A stretch of DNA of 64,000 nt from UBA11051 sp964390495 (GTDB taxonomy: Bacteria; Armatimonadota; Zipacnadia; Zipacnadales; UBA11051). Numbering within the stretch: position 1 is the stretch's first letter; the number at the start of each line of letters is the position of its first letter. A program made the position numbers and the translations under genes. Positions 25,334-32,701 of this stretch are shown in pieces. The notes under the pieces are model-generated. The model had not been told where the DNA came from. It did no database searches and saw only the letters and a program-made list of their open reading frames with translations. Location of the stretch: assembly GCA_964390495.1 (NCBI GenBank), contig CAYMIN010000010.1, positions 62,001 to 126,000 on the forward strand. Direction: 5' to 3'.

Positions 25334-26224
25334 ATGGTCAGATTCCGCTACGCGGCACTCGCAGCGACAGTACTGACGGCCGGCTGGTTAGCCTGGCTGG
25401 GATATGCGGCCGGCTGGCAGACCGGCGAGTTCTACGAAGGTCTGGGCCAGGCGGCGCTGTCATGGCGCTTAGCCGGTCTGAGCGCTGGCTGCTATGCCCA
25501 GGCGGCTAAGGTTCACCGGGCCGATTGGCTGTGGGCGAAGTACTACGCCGATCGGCCGGCGGAACAGCTTACCCTCAGCAAGCTCGTGCGCGCCCGGATG
25601 ACTGCGGCGCGCATTTTGCTGGCGGCGCAAAGACCTTCCGCTGCCCTGGCCTTCGCCGAAGACGCCTATCGTGCCGATTACTCCAACCTCGCTGCTGTGG
25701 CGCTGCTATGGCGAGTGCGGTATGCCGGCGGCATGACCGGCGAGGCCAAACGCGAACTGATACTTCTGGGACTGGACAATCAGGCTCCGGAGATTCTGGC
25801 AGCGCTGGGGGAGCTGTTCTTAGCGGAAAGCGATTTGGAGCAGGCCCGCAATTTTGCCGAGCGTGCCCTCGGCGAAGCCCCAAAAGTGGCCGCAGCGTGG
25901 CTGCTTCTGGCCCGGGCACATGCCCAAGGCGGGGATACCCAGAGCGCGCGCCAGGCCGTGGCCAAGGCCTGGTACTGGACGAGCGACCAGCCCGTGGTGC
26001 GCCGGCAGACGGCCGACCTGTACTTGCAGCTTCACCGTGACCGTAGCAGCCTGCTAGTTGCCGGACGGGGGATTGACTACTGGTGGCAGGTGGTCGGCTA
26101 TTGGGTCGAGGCTCATTGGGTTTTTCTGGTCGGTCTTGCGGCTTACCTAATCTTCCTGTTCTCCCCCGCCATCGGAGCCCAATTCCGCCGGCGAGGGAAC
26201 ACTCCACCCGCATCCGTCCCCTAG
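25334..26224 (+). CDS. Membrane-anchored TPR-like protein
   Basis: A 296-residue protein with a hydrophobic helix at about 8-26 and another at about 257-277. Between them lie helix pairs with tetratricopeptide-like spacing, for example AAQRPSAALAFAEDAYRADY and SDLEQARNFAERALGEAPKV. The topology suggests an extracytoplasmic helical-repeat domain held by both ends, with a short basic C-terminal tail. It starts 7 nt after the methyltransferase gene. Function unknown; TPR proteins usually scaffold complexes. Confidence 0.7.
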   Translation: MVRFRYAALAATVLTAGWLAWLGYAAGWQTGEFYEGLGQAALSWRLAGLSAGCYAQAAKVHRADWLWAKYYADRPAEQLTLSKLVRARMTAARILLAAQRPSAALAFAEDAYRADYSNLAAVALLWRVRYAGGMTGEAKRELILLGLDNQAPEILAALGELFLAESDLEQARNFAERALGEAPKVAAAWLLLARAHAQGGDTQSARQAVAKAWYWTSDQPVVRRQTADLYLQLHRDRSSLLVAGRGIDYWWQVVGYWVEAHWVFLVGLAAYLIFLFSPAIGAQFRRRGNTPPASVP

Positions 26225-26279
26225 GCGACCAAGCAGGCCTCGCGCACGATGCCACCTGAGCCCAAGTGGAGAGTTCGTC

Positions 26280-27434
26280 TCAGCGGGCAAACTGTGACAG
26301 CACTTGCTCTACCACTTCGGCCTGGCGGTCCCAGGTGAAGGCCAGCGACTTTTCGTGAGCGGCCAGCCCCATCCTCGAGGCCGCCTCGCGGCTATCAGCA
26401 AGCTGCTCGACATGGCGGGCCAGGTCCCGGGCCACGGCGAACTCGGCGTCCTCATCCTCGGCCTGCCCGACCAGATAGCCGCTGACACCGGCTTCGACAA
26501 GCTCCGGTCCGACACCGGCGGGCGTAACTATCAGTGGCAAGCCACAGGCCGCGGCCTCGGCCATGACCAGGCCGAAACCCTCGACGCGGGTGGGGAAGAC
26601 GAAGCAATCGGCGGCGGCGAAGTACGGCTCCGGCTGCTGGGGCCCGGTGAAGTGAAGGCGGTCCTCCCAGCCGGCTGGTATCAGGTGCGCCACCGCTGCC
26701 GGCTCGCCTTTGCCCACAATCACTAGGTGCAAGTCGGAACGGTCGAGCAGACTGGCGGCGGCCAGCAGACGGTCAATACCCTTCTCGAGCCAGCGGGCGC
26801 CCATGAACAGAGCCACGAAGTCGTCCTCCGCCAGGCCCAGCTCGGCCCGCAGTGATTCCCGGTACTGCTCACGCACGCTTAGATTGAAGCGGTCGTGGTC
26901 AACTCCATTAGGGGCGGCGAATACTTCGTCTTCCGCAAGGTGATAGCGGGCGATGAGATTGCGGCGAAGCTGCTCGGAAACGGCTATTACCGCACCTCGG
27001 CATCGCTGCACCACCCGGCCCTCGTTGCGTAAGGCGGCCCGCTGCCAGCGGTTGCGGACGCGGCGCTCCCAGCCGGCCATATCGGGCTGGCTGGCGAAAG
27101 CGAACTGCTTGGCGGCGGCCAACTCCGCCTGCGAGATGTGGACCAGTGTGGCGTTGGCTACAAAGCAATTGCCGCCTTGGGCCAGCACCACGTCGAATTC
27201 GCGGGGGTTGACGATCAGGCGGGAGACTAAGGGAATCAGAATCTCCTGCACTATCGGCCGGTGTCGCAGCGGACATGGCATGATGTGAACTCTGACATCA
27301 GGGTGCGTGTCCGCGCCCTCAAAGCAGAAGATATGCACCTCATGGCCGGTGACGAGCCGCCGCGACAGTTCCGCGATCACGCGGTTCTGTCCGCCCTGCA
27401 GGTCAACTTTCTCGATGACGATAGCGATCTTCAC
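26280..27434 (-). CDS. Glycosyltransferase family 4 (GT-B)
   Basis: A 384-residue protein starting at GTG 27434, whose bases overlap the TGA of the upstream glycosyltransferase gene (GTGA). A longer in-frame start would overlap that gene by about 200 nt. The N-terminal domain begins KIAIVIEKVDLQGGQNRVIA. The C-terminal GT1 domain holds FMGARWLEKGIDRLLAA, LVIVGKGEP and the donor-site E-x7-E in FVFPTRVEGFGLVMAEAAAC. It transfers an activated sugar to an unknown acceptor, probably an envelope glycan or lipid. Confidence 0.87.
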   Translation of the reverse strand: MKIAIVIEKVDLQGGQNRVIAELSRRLVTGHEVHIFCFEGADTHPDVRVHIMPCPLRHRPIVQEILIPLVSRLIVNPREFDVVLAQGGNCFVANATLVHISQAELAAAKQFAFASQPDMAGWERRVRNRWQRAALRNEGRVVQRCRGAVIAVSEQLRRNLIARYHLAEDEVFAAPNGVDHDRFNLSVREQYRESLRAELGLAEDDFVALFMGARWLEKGIDRLLAAASLLDRSDLHLVIVGKGEPAAVAHLIPAGWEDRLHFTGPQQPEPYFAAADCFVFPTRVEGFGLVMAEAAACGLPLIVTPAGVGPELVEAGVSGYLVGQAEDEDAEFAVARDLARHVEQLADSREAASRMGLAAHEKSLAFTWDRQAEVVEQVLSQFAR

Positions 27435-28360
27435 AGGTTTTCCGGACGTGGCGTTTTGAATAGAGCCGCGCTGATGCCGGAGATAGCTGCGCCGAAGCGG
27501 GCGACCGGTGCCCGCTCGGAGCCGAGTACTTGCAGCACGAAAACCAGCAGCCCCGGACAGCGGCGACTGCCGATAAGCGTCAGGTAAGGCAGCCAGCAGA
27601 GCATCTGCCAGCGCGGCCTGTGCTTCAGCAGCAGGTGGCAATGGTCGTGGGCGTCGAGCCGGACCTGGCGGGGGTCGGCAAGGTCGCGTCCGACCGGGCT
27701 ATCGGGGCGCGGCTCCGGGTAGTGGTCCACGATTGCCTGGGGGTCGTAGATAAGCTCGTAGCCCGCCGCCCCGACCGCCAGCGATTGGTCGGTGTCGTTG
27801 AAATGCGGGCCCCAGATGCCTGCATCGAACGGCCTAATCAGCTCGCGGCGGAAGGACATATTCACGCCCTTGAGGTGGTCAACCACGGTCGGCTGGCTGG
27901 CGGAATCGCAGTGGTGGTTGCCGACGACCTTGCCGTACCAGGTCAGAAGGCCTACTGCTTTCGCCCGGCACTCCAGGACTTGCTCGCCGTGGTGCACCAC
28001 GTCTCGGCCGCCGGCGCCCCCCACTTGTGGGTCATCATAGTGCGATAGCAGCCGCTCCAGCCAGTCGGCTCGCGGCACCGCGTCATCGTCGGTGAAGACC
28101 ACTACGTCGCCGGTGACTTGCTGCAGTCCGCGATTGAGGGCCGCAATCTGGCCACGCTCGGTGACCTCGGCGATATGCAGCAGCTCGGGATGAGGCGCGC
28201 TCGCCAGCCAACCGTCCAACATGCTGTGGCTGTCGGCGTCGGTATCGCGCAGCACCACGATAATCTCATCCGGCACTGTGGTGCCGCTGAGGACCGCCTG
28301 CAGACAGTCCAGCAGAGCACGCCCGCGCCGGTAGCTTGGTATCAGCACACTGGATTTCAT
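27431..28360 (-). CDS. Glycosyltransferase family 2 (GT-A)
   Basis: A 309-residue protein. SVLIPSYRRGRALLDCLQAV opens the nucleotide-binding fold, and DVVVFTDDDAVPRADWLERL carries the DxD-type metal site near residue 95. The block VVDHLKGVNMSFRRELI and the acidic NDTDQSLAVGA form the acceptor region. The C-terminal 60 residues include a hydrophobic segment (LCWLPYLTLIG), so it may associate with the membrane. It is coupled to the GT4 gene by a 4-nt overlap. Confidence 0.87.
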   Translation of the reverse strand: MKSSVLIPSYRRGRALLDCLQAVLSGTTVPDEIIVVLRDTDADSHSMLDGWLASAPHPELLHIAEVTERGQIAALNRGLQQVTGDVVVFTDDDAVPRADWLERLLSHYDDPQVGGAGGRDVVHHGEQVLECRAKAVGLLTWYGKVVGNHHCDSASQPTVVDHLKGVNMSFRRELIRPFDAGIWGPHFNDTDQSLAVGAAGYELIYDPQAIVDHYPEPRPDSPVGRDLADPRQVRLDAHDHCHLLLKHRPRWQMLCWLPYLTLIGSRRCPGLLVFVLQVLGSERAPVARFGAAISGISAALFKTPRPENL

Positions 28361-28485
28361 GCTATCTAACCGGACGGCCTATTCAGTCGCACATCTTGCT
28401 CCGGGACAGCGACGTATCCGCGGAAAGCAACGCGTGAGAGCGGGAGGAATTGTGGCTGAACGTCGTCCAGCCGGGCCGACCTAGC

Positions 28486-29598
28486 CTATAGCGAACTCGG
28501 CTCTTTGAGGGCTTCGGTCAGGGCGGCGATGAAGCGCCCGTTTTGCTCGCCGGTGCCGATGGTAACACGGACCCAGGTAGGCAGGCCGAAGATATCGCCG
28601 GTGCGGACGGTAACCCCGCGCCGCATCAGGGCATCGAACATCCAGCGGCTGTCGCGGCCGGTATCAATCAGCATGAAGTTGCCCTGGGTCGGCACATATT
28701 GCAGCCCCAACTCGTCGCATTGCTGGTACAGGTACGCCTTCCCCTCGGCCACCATCTTGACCGAACGGGCGACCTGGTTGGGGTCCTGAAGACTGGCGAG
28801 AGCCGCCGCCTGCGCTATTGAGCTGACGTTGAACGGCGCTCGCACCAGCTTCAGCGCCTCCGCCACAGACCGCCCGCAGGCACCATAGCCGATGCGCAGC
28901 CCGGCCAGCGCGTAGGCCTTGCTGAAAGTCCGCAGCACCGCCACCCTGCGGCCCTGCCGAACGTAGCTCAGGCAGTCGGGATAGCTGGGATCGTCCACGT
29001 ACTCGAAGTAGGCCTCATCGAACACCACGACCACGTGGTTGGGCACTTTCTGCATGAAGTCGGCCATCTGGTCGGCTGGTATGATAGTGCCGGTGGGGTT
29101 GCAGGGGTTGCCGATGAAGATGAGCTTGGTCCGGGGCGTGATCGCCCGCGCCATCGCCTCCAGGTCATGCTCGAAGCCGCGCGCCGGCACCTCGACGGCC
29201 TGCGCGTCGGTAATCCATGCCGTCAGTGGATACAGGGCGAAGGGGTATTGCGAGAACATCACCTGGTCACCGGGATTAACGAAGGCCAACCCGAGCATGG
29301 AGATGACCTCATCCGAGCCGCGACCGACGAGCACGGTTTCGGGCAGCACTTGCAGGTGATTAGCCAGCGCCCCAGTCAATTCAACGCACAGCGGGTCGGG
29401 ATAGACGAAGACCTCTGCGGCGGCCTTTTGCATCGCCTCGATAGCCAGCGGCGAGGGCCCCAGCGGGTTCTCATTGGAGGCCAGCTTGGTGACCTCGGTG
29501 ATACCCAGCTCCTTAGTGACCTCCGCCGAGCTTTTCCCCGGCGAGTAGGGCGTGATGCGTTTGACTGTAGCACGGATCAGATCGCGGGTGCGGAACAT
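28486..29598 (-). CDS. hisC: Histidinol-phosphate aminotransferase
   Basis: A 370-residue PLP-dependent class I/II aminotransferase. The HisC-type N-terminus YSPGKSSAEVTKELG is followed by KLASNENPLGPSP. GNPCNPTG, the PLP-pairing Asp in VVFDEAYFEYV, and the Schiff-base Lys in RTFSKAYALAGLRIGYG are in order. It converts imidazole acetol phosphate to histidinol phosphate with glutamate; related enzymes act on aromatic amino acids. No other his gene is nearby. AAGGAT precedes the ATG. Confidence 0.9.
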   Translation of the reverse strand: MFRTRDLIRATVKRITPYSPGKSSAEVTKELGITEVTKLASNENPLGPSPLAIEAMQKAAAEVFVYPDPLCVELTGALANHLQVLPETVLVGRGSDEVISMLGLAFVNPGDQVMFSQYPFALYPLTAWITDAQAVEVPARGFEHDLEAMARAITPRTKLIFIGNPCNPTGTIIPADQMADFMQKVPNHVVVVFDEAYFEYVDDPSYPDCLSYVRQGRRVAVLRTFSKAYALAGLRIGYGACGRSVAEALKLVRAPFNVSSIAQAAALASLQDPNQVARSVKMVAEGKAYLYQQCDELGLQYVPTQGNFMLIDTGRDSRWMFDALMRRGVTVRTGDIFGLPTWVRVTIGTGEQNGRFIAALTEALKEPSSL

Positions 29599-29679
29599 GA
29601 TAGGTTATCCTTCAAGCGCAGTAGCAATACGCCTAGGTTGTATCACAAAAGCCCCTGCCTTGACAAGCCACTGCCCGAC

Positions 29680-29708
29680 TTTGATTAGCGTGCCCGCTGT
29701 GCTATAAT
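29680..29708 (+). promoter_or_regulatory. Sigma70-type promoter for the beta-propeller gene
   Basis: TTTGAT (29680-29685), 17-bp spacer and TATAAT (29703-29708), about 60 bp upstream of the TTG start at 29770. A second TTGACA occurs at 29660 without a matching -10. Confidence 0.55.
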
Positions 29709-29769
29709 CCGCACCTATAGCCGTCGTCTCACCACGCTGCAAGTTGCCATAGACCGCGGGGAGAGCTGA

Positions 29770-30858
29770 TTGGACTACCGCACCCACTGGCAGCAAAAAA
29801 GGCGCCGCCGACAACTGCTGCGGCTGGCGGGGATACCGATTGTCATCCTCGGCATCACTGTGGTGGGGCTGCTGGTGCAGTCGCTGCGGGCTAATGCTGT
29901 TGACTGGTCCTATTCCGGCCCTGACGACAATCTGGCTGCCCCGAGCATCATCGGGAATCTGGTGATGGCCGCTTTTTCCGAAGGTGAAATCCACTGCTTG
30001 CGAATCAACGATGGTAGCACCGTATGGCCCGTGCCCCTGCGGCGGCCCCAGCGTTTTGTCAGCCCGGCGGCAGTGGCCTCCGGCACGGTGATTATATGCG
30101 CCGACTACGGGAAGGTCTACGCAGTGAGGCTCACGGACGGTGAAATGCGCTGGGAGACGGAAGCCGAAGGGCCGCTATGCGGAACGCCTTTGATTGCGGA
30201 CCGGACAGTCTATATCGCCTCCAAGACCGGCAAGATTTACGCCTTCGCTATCGAGGACGGCAGTCGCCGCTTCGTGACCGACACCGGGGCCGCGCTCGGT
30301 GGCCAGCCGGCACTATGTAACGGCGTGGTTGTTGCAGCGGGTTCGCATGGTAGCATTGTGGGACTTGACCCGGCCAGCGGCAAGCAGCTATGGAATTGCC
30401 GGGTGAGCGCAACCTTCATGTGCCCGGTCGCCGAGGCCGGCGGTCTGGCGGCAGTCGGCTCGGAGCAGGGCCGGATGTATGTTGTGGACCCACTCGAGGG
30501 CAAGGTAAAGTTCAGTGTCGCCGTCTCCGGCTTGCTCCGGAACAAGGCCGTCAGCGACGGTCAGAGCCTGTATTTTTGCGACAGCACCGGCTGGCTGTAC
30601 TCGATTGACCTCAGCAACGGTGCGAGACGGTTTAGCAAGCGCCTTGGCAACTCGGTCGAGGCCGGTCCCTGCCTCCATAGAGGTGCCCTGTACTGCCTGG
30701 TTGATGGCAGTCGCGTGGTCGAGGTGGAGGCCGAGAACGGTGAACTTAAGCGCTGCTGGCGCGGCTATGAGAAGGCTTGCTCGCTGGCTGTCGGCTCCTA
30801 CTACTTGGTGGTCGGCACCTATACCGCACAACTGCTTGCCATAGAGCTTAGCTCCTAA
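29770..30858 (+). CDS. Membrane-anchored PQQ-like beta-propeller protein
   Basis: A 362-residue protein starting at TTG 29770 with GGGGAG 5-10 nt upstream. A basic N-terminus (QQKRRRRQLLR) and one helix at about 20-38 anchor it. The rest is repeated blades of the form G-x-x-Y-(A/C)-x-x-x-x-(D/T)-G-x-x-x-W, for example KVYAVRLTDGEMRWETEAE and KIYAFAIEDGSRRF. This is the outer-membrane BamB / PQQ-enzyme repeat fold without cofactor residues, so it is probably a scaffold. The stop codon is built from the left arm of repeat copy B. Confidence 0.82.
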   Translation: MDYRTHWQQKRRRRQLLRLAGIPIVILGITVVGLLVQSLRANAVDWSYSGPDDNLAAPSIIGNLVMAAFSEGEIHCLRINDGSTVWPVPLRRPQRFVSPAAVASGTVIICADYGKVYAVRLTDGEMRWETEAEGPLCGTPLIADRTVYIASKTGKIYAFAIEDGSRRFVTDTGAALGGQPALCNGVVVAAGSHGSIVGLDPASGKQLWNCRVSATFMCPVAEAGGLAAVGSEQGRMYVVDPLEGKVKFSVAVSGLLRNKAVSDGQSLYFCDSTGWLYSIDLSNGARRFSKRLGNSVEAGPCLHRGALYCLVDGSRVVEVEAENGELKRCWRGYEKACSLAVGSYYLVVGTYTAQLLAIELSS

Positions 30859-30942
30859 ATTGGGGACAGCCACCTATTTCTGTAGAAACTTAGGAGTGGA
30901 ACTTGCACAAATCTTCAGAAATAGGTGACTGTCCCCAATTTC
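30857..30942. repeat. REPIN-like palindromic element, copy B
   Basis: Arms 30857-30880 and 30918-30942 match copy A with one mismatch (GACAGCCACC in the left arm). The core is 37 bp and unrelated in sequence to copy A's. It overlaps the stop codon of the propeller gene. Confidence 0.88.
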
Positions 30943-30979
30943 TAATTCACCAGGAGACAGGTCCGCGTCAGGACACGAG

Positions 30980-31007
30980 GAATAGGTGGGGGACACCTGA
31001 CTATTTC
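30980..31007. repeat. Degenerate half-element related to the REPIN arms
   Basis: This stretch combines GAATAGGTG with GGGGACACCTGACTATTTC, resembling rearranged arm sequence 37 bp after copy B. Confidence 0.45.
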
Positions 31008-31056
31008 GCCCGCTCTGCAATCATAGCGTATGCTGCACTGAAGGTGCTTCACCACA

Positions 31057-32409
31057 TTGACGCAACCATCACCCCCTGACAATTCCACGCTGGATCGCCA
31101 CACCTTCTATGTCGGCATGGCCAACGGCATCTTCGTGTTCCTGGCCAATGCCTGCCTCGACCCGGAGACGGTCCTGCCCGCGTTTGCTTTGCAGGTCATG
31201 CCGGGCGGAAGTGTGCTGCGGGTGGGTATCATCTGTTCGGCCATCAACCTGGGTTGGTTCTGGCCGCAGATATTCCTCAGCCGTCAGATGGAGACCAAGC
31301 CGCTGTTGCTGCCGTACTATGGCTTGGCTCAGGGCTTGCGGGCAGTCTGCATGACGCTGATCTGCATAGCTCTGTACCTGTTCGCTGTTGAGAACCCCGG
31401 ATTGACTTTTGCTATCGTTGTGCTGCTGCTTTTTGCCTCTTCCAGCGGCGGGGCATACAGCATGATCCCCTTCATGCGGATATTCCGAGACGGTCTGCCA
31501 CCCCGCTGGCTTGGCGCCTTCTTGGGCTGGCGCTATGCCCTGGGCGGGCTTACGGCATTCGCAGTCGGTTTCTGGATCAAGAGCATTCTCAGCTCGGAGA
31601 CCGGCCCCACCTATCCGGTCAACTACATCCTCGTATTTGGGGGCGGCGGTATCTCTGCTGCGGTCTGCGGGCTGCTGTTTATGATGATCAAGGAGCGCCC
31701 CCACAAAATCGCCAAACACACGCTGCCGATGCGCTACCACCTGGCCCGGGGCCAGCGGATGTTGCGCGCCGACGCCGGCCTGCGACGCTTGGCCAGAGCG
31801 CGAGCCTTGTGGTCGGCCTCTGCGGGTATGGCCTTCCCCTTTGTCGTACCGTTCGCGATCAAGATAATAGACATGCCGATCGCGGCGGTGGGGCTGCTTC
31901 TAGCAGTCAAGATGCTCAGTTACAGCATCACCAACCCGCTCTGGGGGCACTTGAGCAGGATCCTGGGTAATCGCTGGCTGATGATATTCGGGATCTTACT
32001 GCAGATCGCAGTGCCGGCCTTGACGATCCTGTCCCCGTGGCTGCCCCGCAGCGTTCTGTTTAGCTGGTTAGGCATATCATACGATTATCGCCTGCTGGCG
32101 ATAGTCCTGGCCTCCGTCTTCATCGGCACCAGCCAAGCTTGCCTCCAGGTCAGCATCAACGCCTTTGTGATGCAGATCCTGCCGGCGCGCAAGGCTGCGA
32201 CCTTCCTGGGCTTTTTCTTCTTGGTGACTTCCCCGACCATGGCTATGCCGGTGGTAGGCGCGCTGGCGGTTGGGGCCGCCGACCGGTTCGCTCTGGGCAT
32301 GTCGCTTGCCATTGTGCTGGGGATGGCGATGCTGCGGGACGTTCTGCGCCTCAAGGAGGTTCAGGCCGAGGTTAGTGCTAGCGGGGACGCTTACCGGGAG
32401 CTGTCCTAG
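31057..32409 (+). CDS. Major facilitator superfamily transporter
   Basis: A 450-residue polytopic protein with about 12 hydrophobic segments split by a cytoplasmic loop near residues 210-250 (basic, RYHLARGQRMLRADAGLRR). TTG 31057 is the best start, with GAAGGTG 10 nt upstream; the preceding region is non-coding repeat. The transported substrate cannot be read from the sequence. It lies directly upstream of a polysaccharide-lyase and sulfatase cluster, and an uptake role for oligosaccharides is the natural hypothesis. Confidence 0.85.
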   Translation: MTQPSPPDNSTLDRHTFYVGMANGIFVFLANACLDPETVLPAFALQVMPGGSVLRVGIICSAINLGWFWPQIFLSRQMETKPLLLPYYGLAQGLRAVCMTLICIALYLFAVENPGLTFAIVVLLLFASSSGGAYSMIPFMRIFRDGLPPRWLGAFLGWRYALGGLTAFAVGFWIKSILSSETGPTYPVNYILVFGGGGISAAVCGLLFMMIKERPHKIAKHTLPMRYHLARGQRMLRADAGLRRLARARALWSASAGMAFPFVVPFAIKIIDMPIAAVGLLLAVKMLSYSITNPLWGHLSRILGNRWLMIFGILLQIAVPALTILSPWLPRSVLFSWLGISYDYRLLAIVLASVFIGTSQACLQVSINAFVMQILPARKAATFLGFFFLVTSPTMAMPVVGALAVGAADRFALGMSLAIVLGMAMLRDVLRLKEVQAEVSASGDAYRELS

Positions 32410-32599
32410 CGGCAGGCAAAAAAAGAGCCACCGGCCTAAGTGGGTGCTGTTCCCGACCACTCACCTAGCGATGGCTTGCCCTCTACAGGGTTGACTGCTT
32501 AAAGACCCCCACTGCGGAGAGCTGGGTTTACACTAATCGAGCTTGCTGTACTTATACTAACGCACGAAACCCGGATTTGTTCCAAAACTATCGGAAATT

Positions 32600-32686
32600 G
32601 AAATTGGGGACAGTCACCCATTTCTCGCGATTTCTGTAAGTTCCGCTCCCATTTCTCTGCAGAAATAGGTGACTGTCCCCAATTTC
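32600..32686. repeat. REPIN-like palindromic element, copy C
   Basis: Arms 32600-32624 and 32662-32686 match copy A with one mismatch (CACCCATTTC). The core is 37 bp. The right arm ends 2 nt before GGAGGTGA, the ribosome-binding site of the next gene, so the element forms the 5' leader. Confidence 0.9.
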
Positions 32687-32701
32687 TGGAGGTGAGAGGC
32701 C

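Noticed and set aside
27435..27641. N-terminal extension of the GT4 protein
   Set aside because: It would overlap the upstream glycosyltransferase gene, and the family starts at KIAIVIEK. GTG 27434 in a GTGA overlap explains the start.
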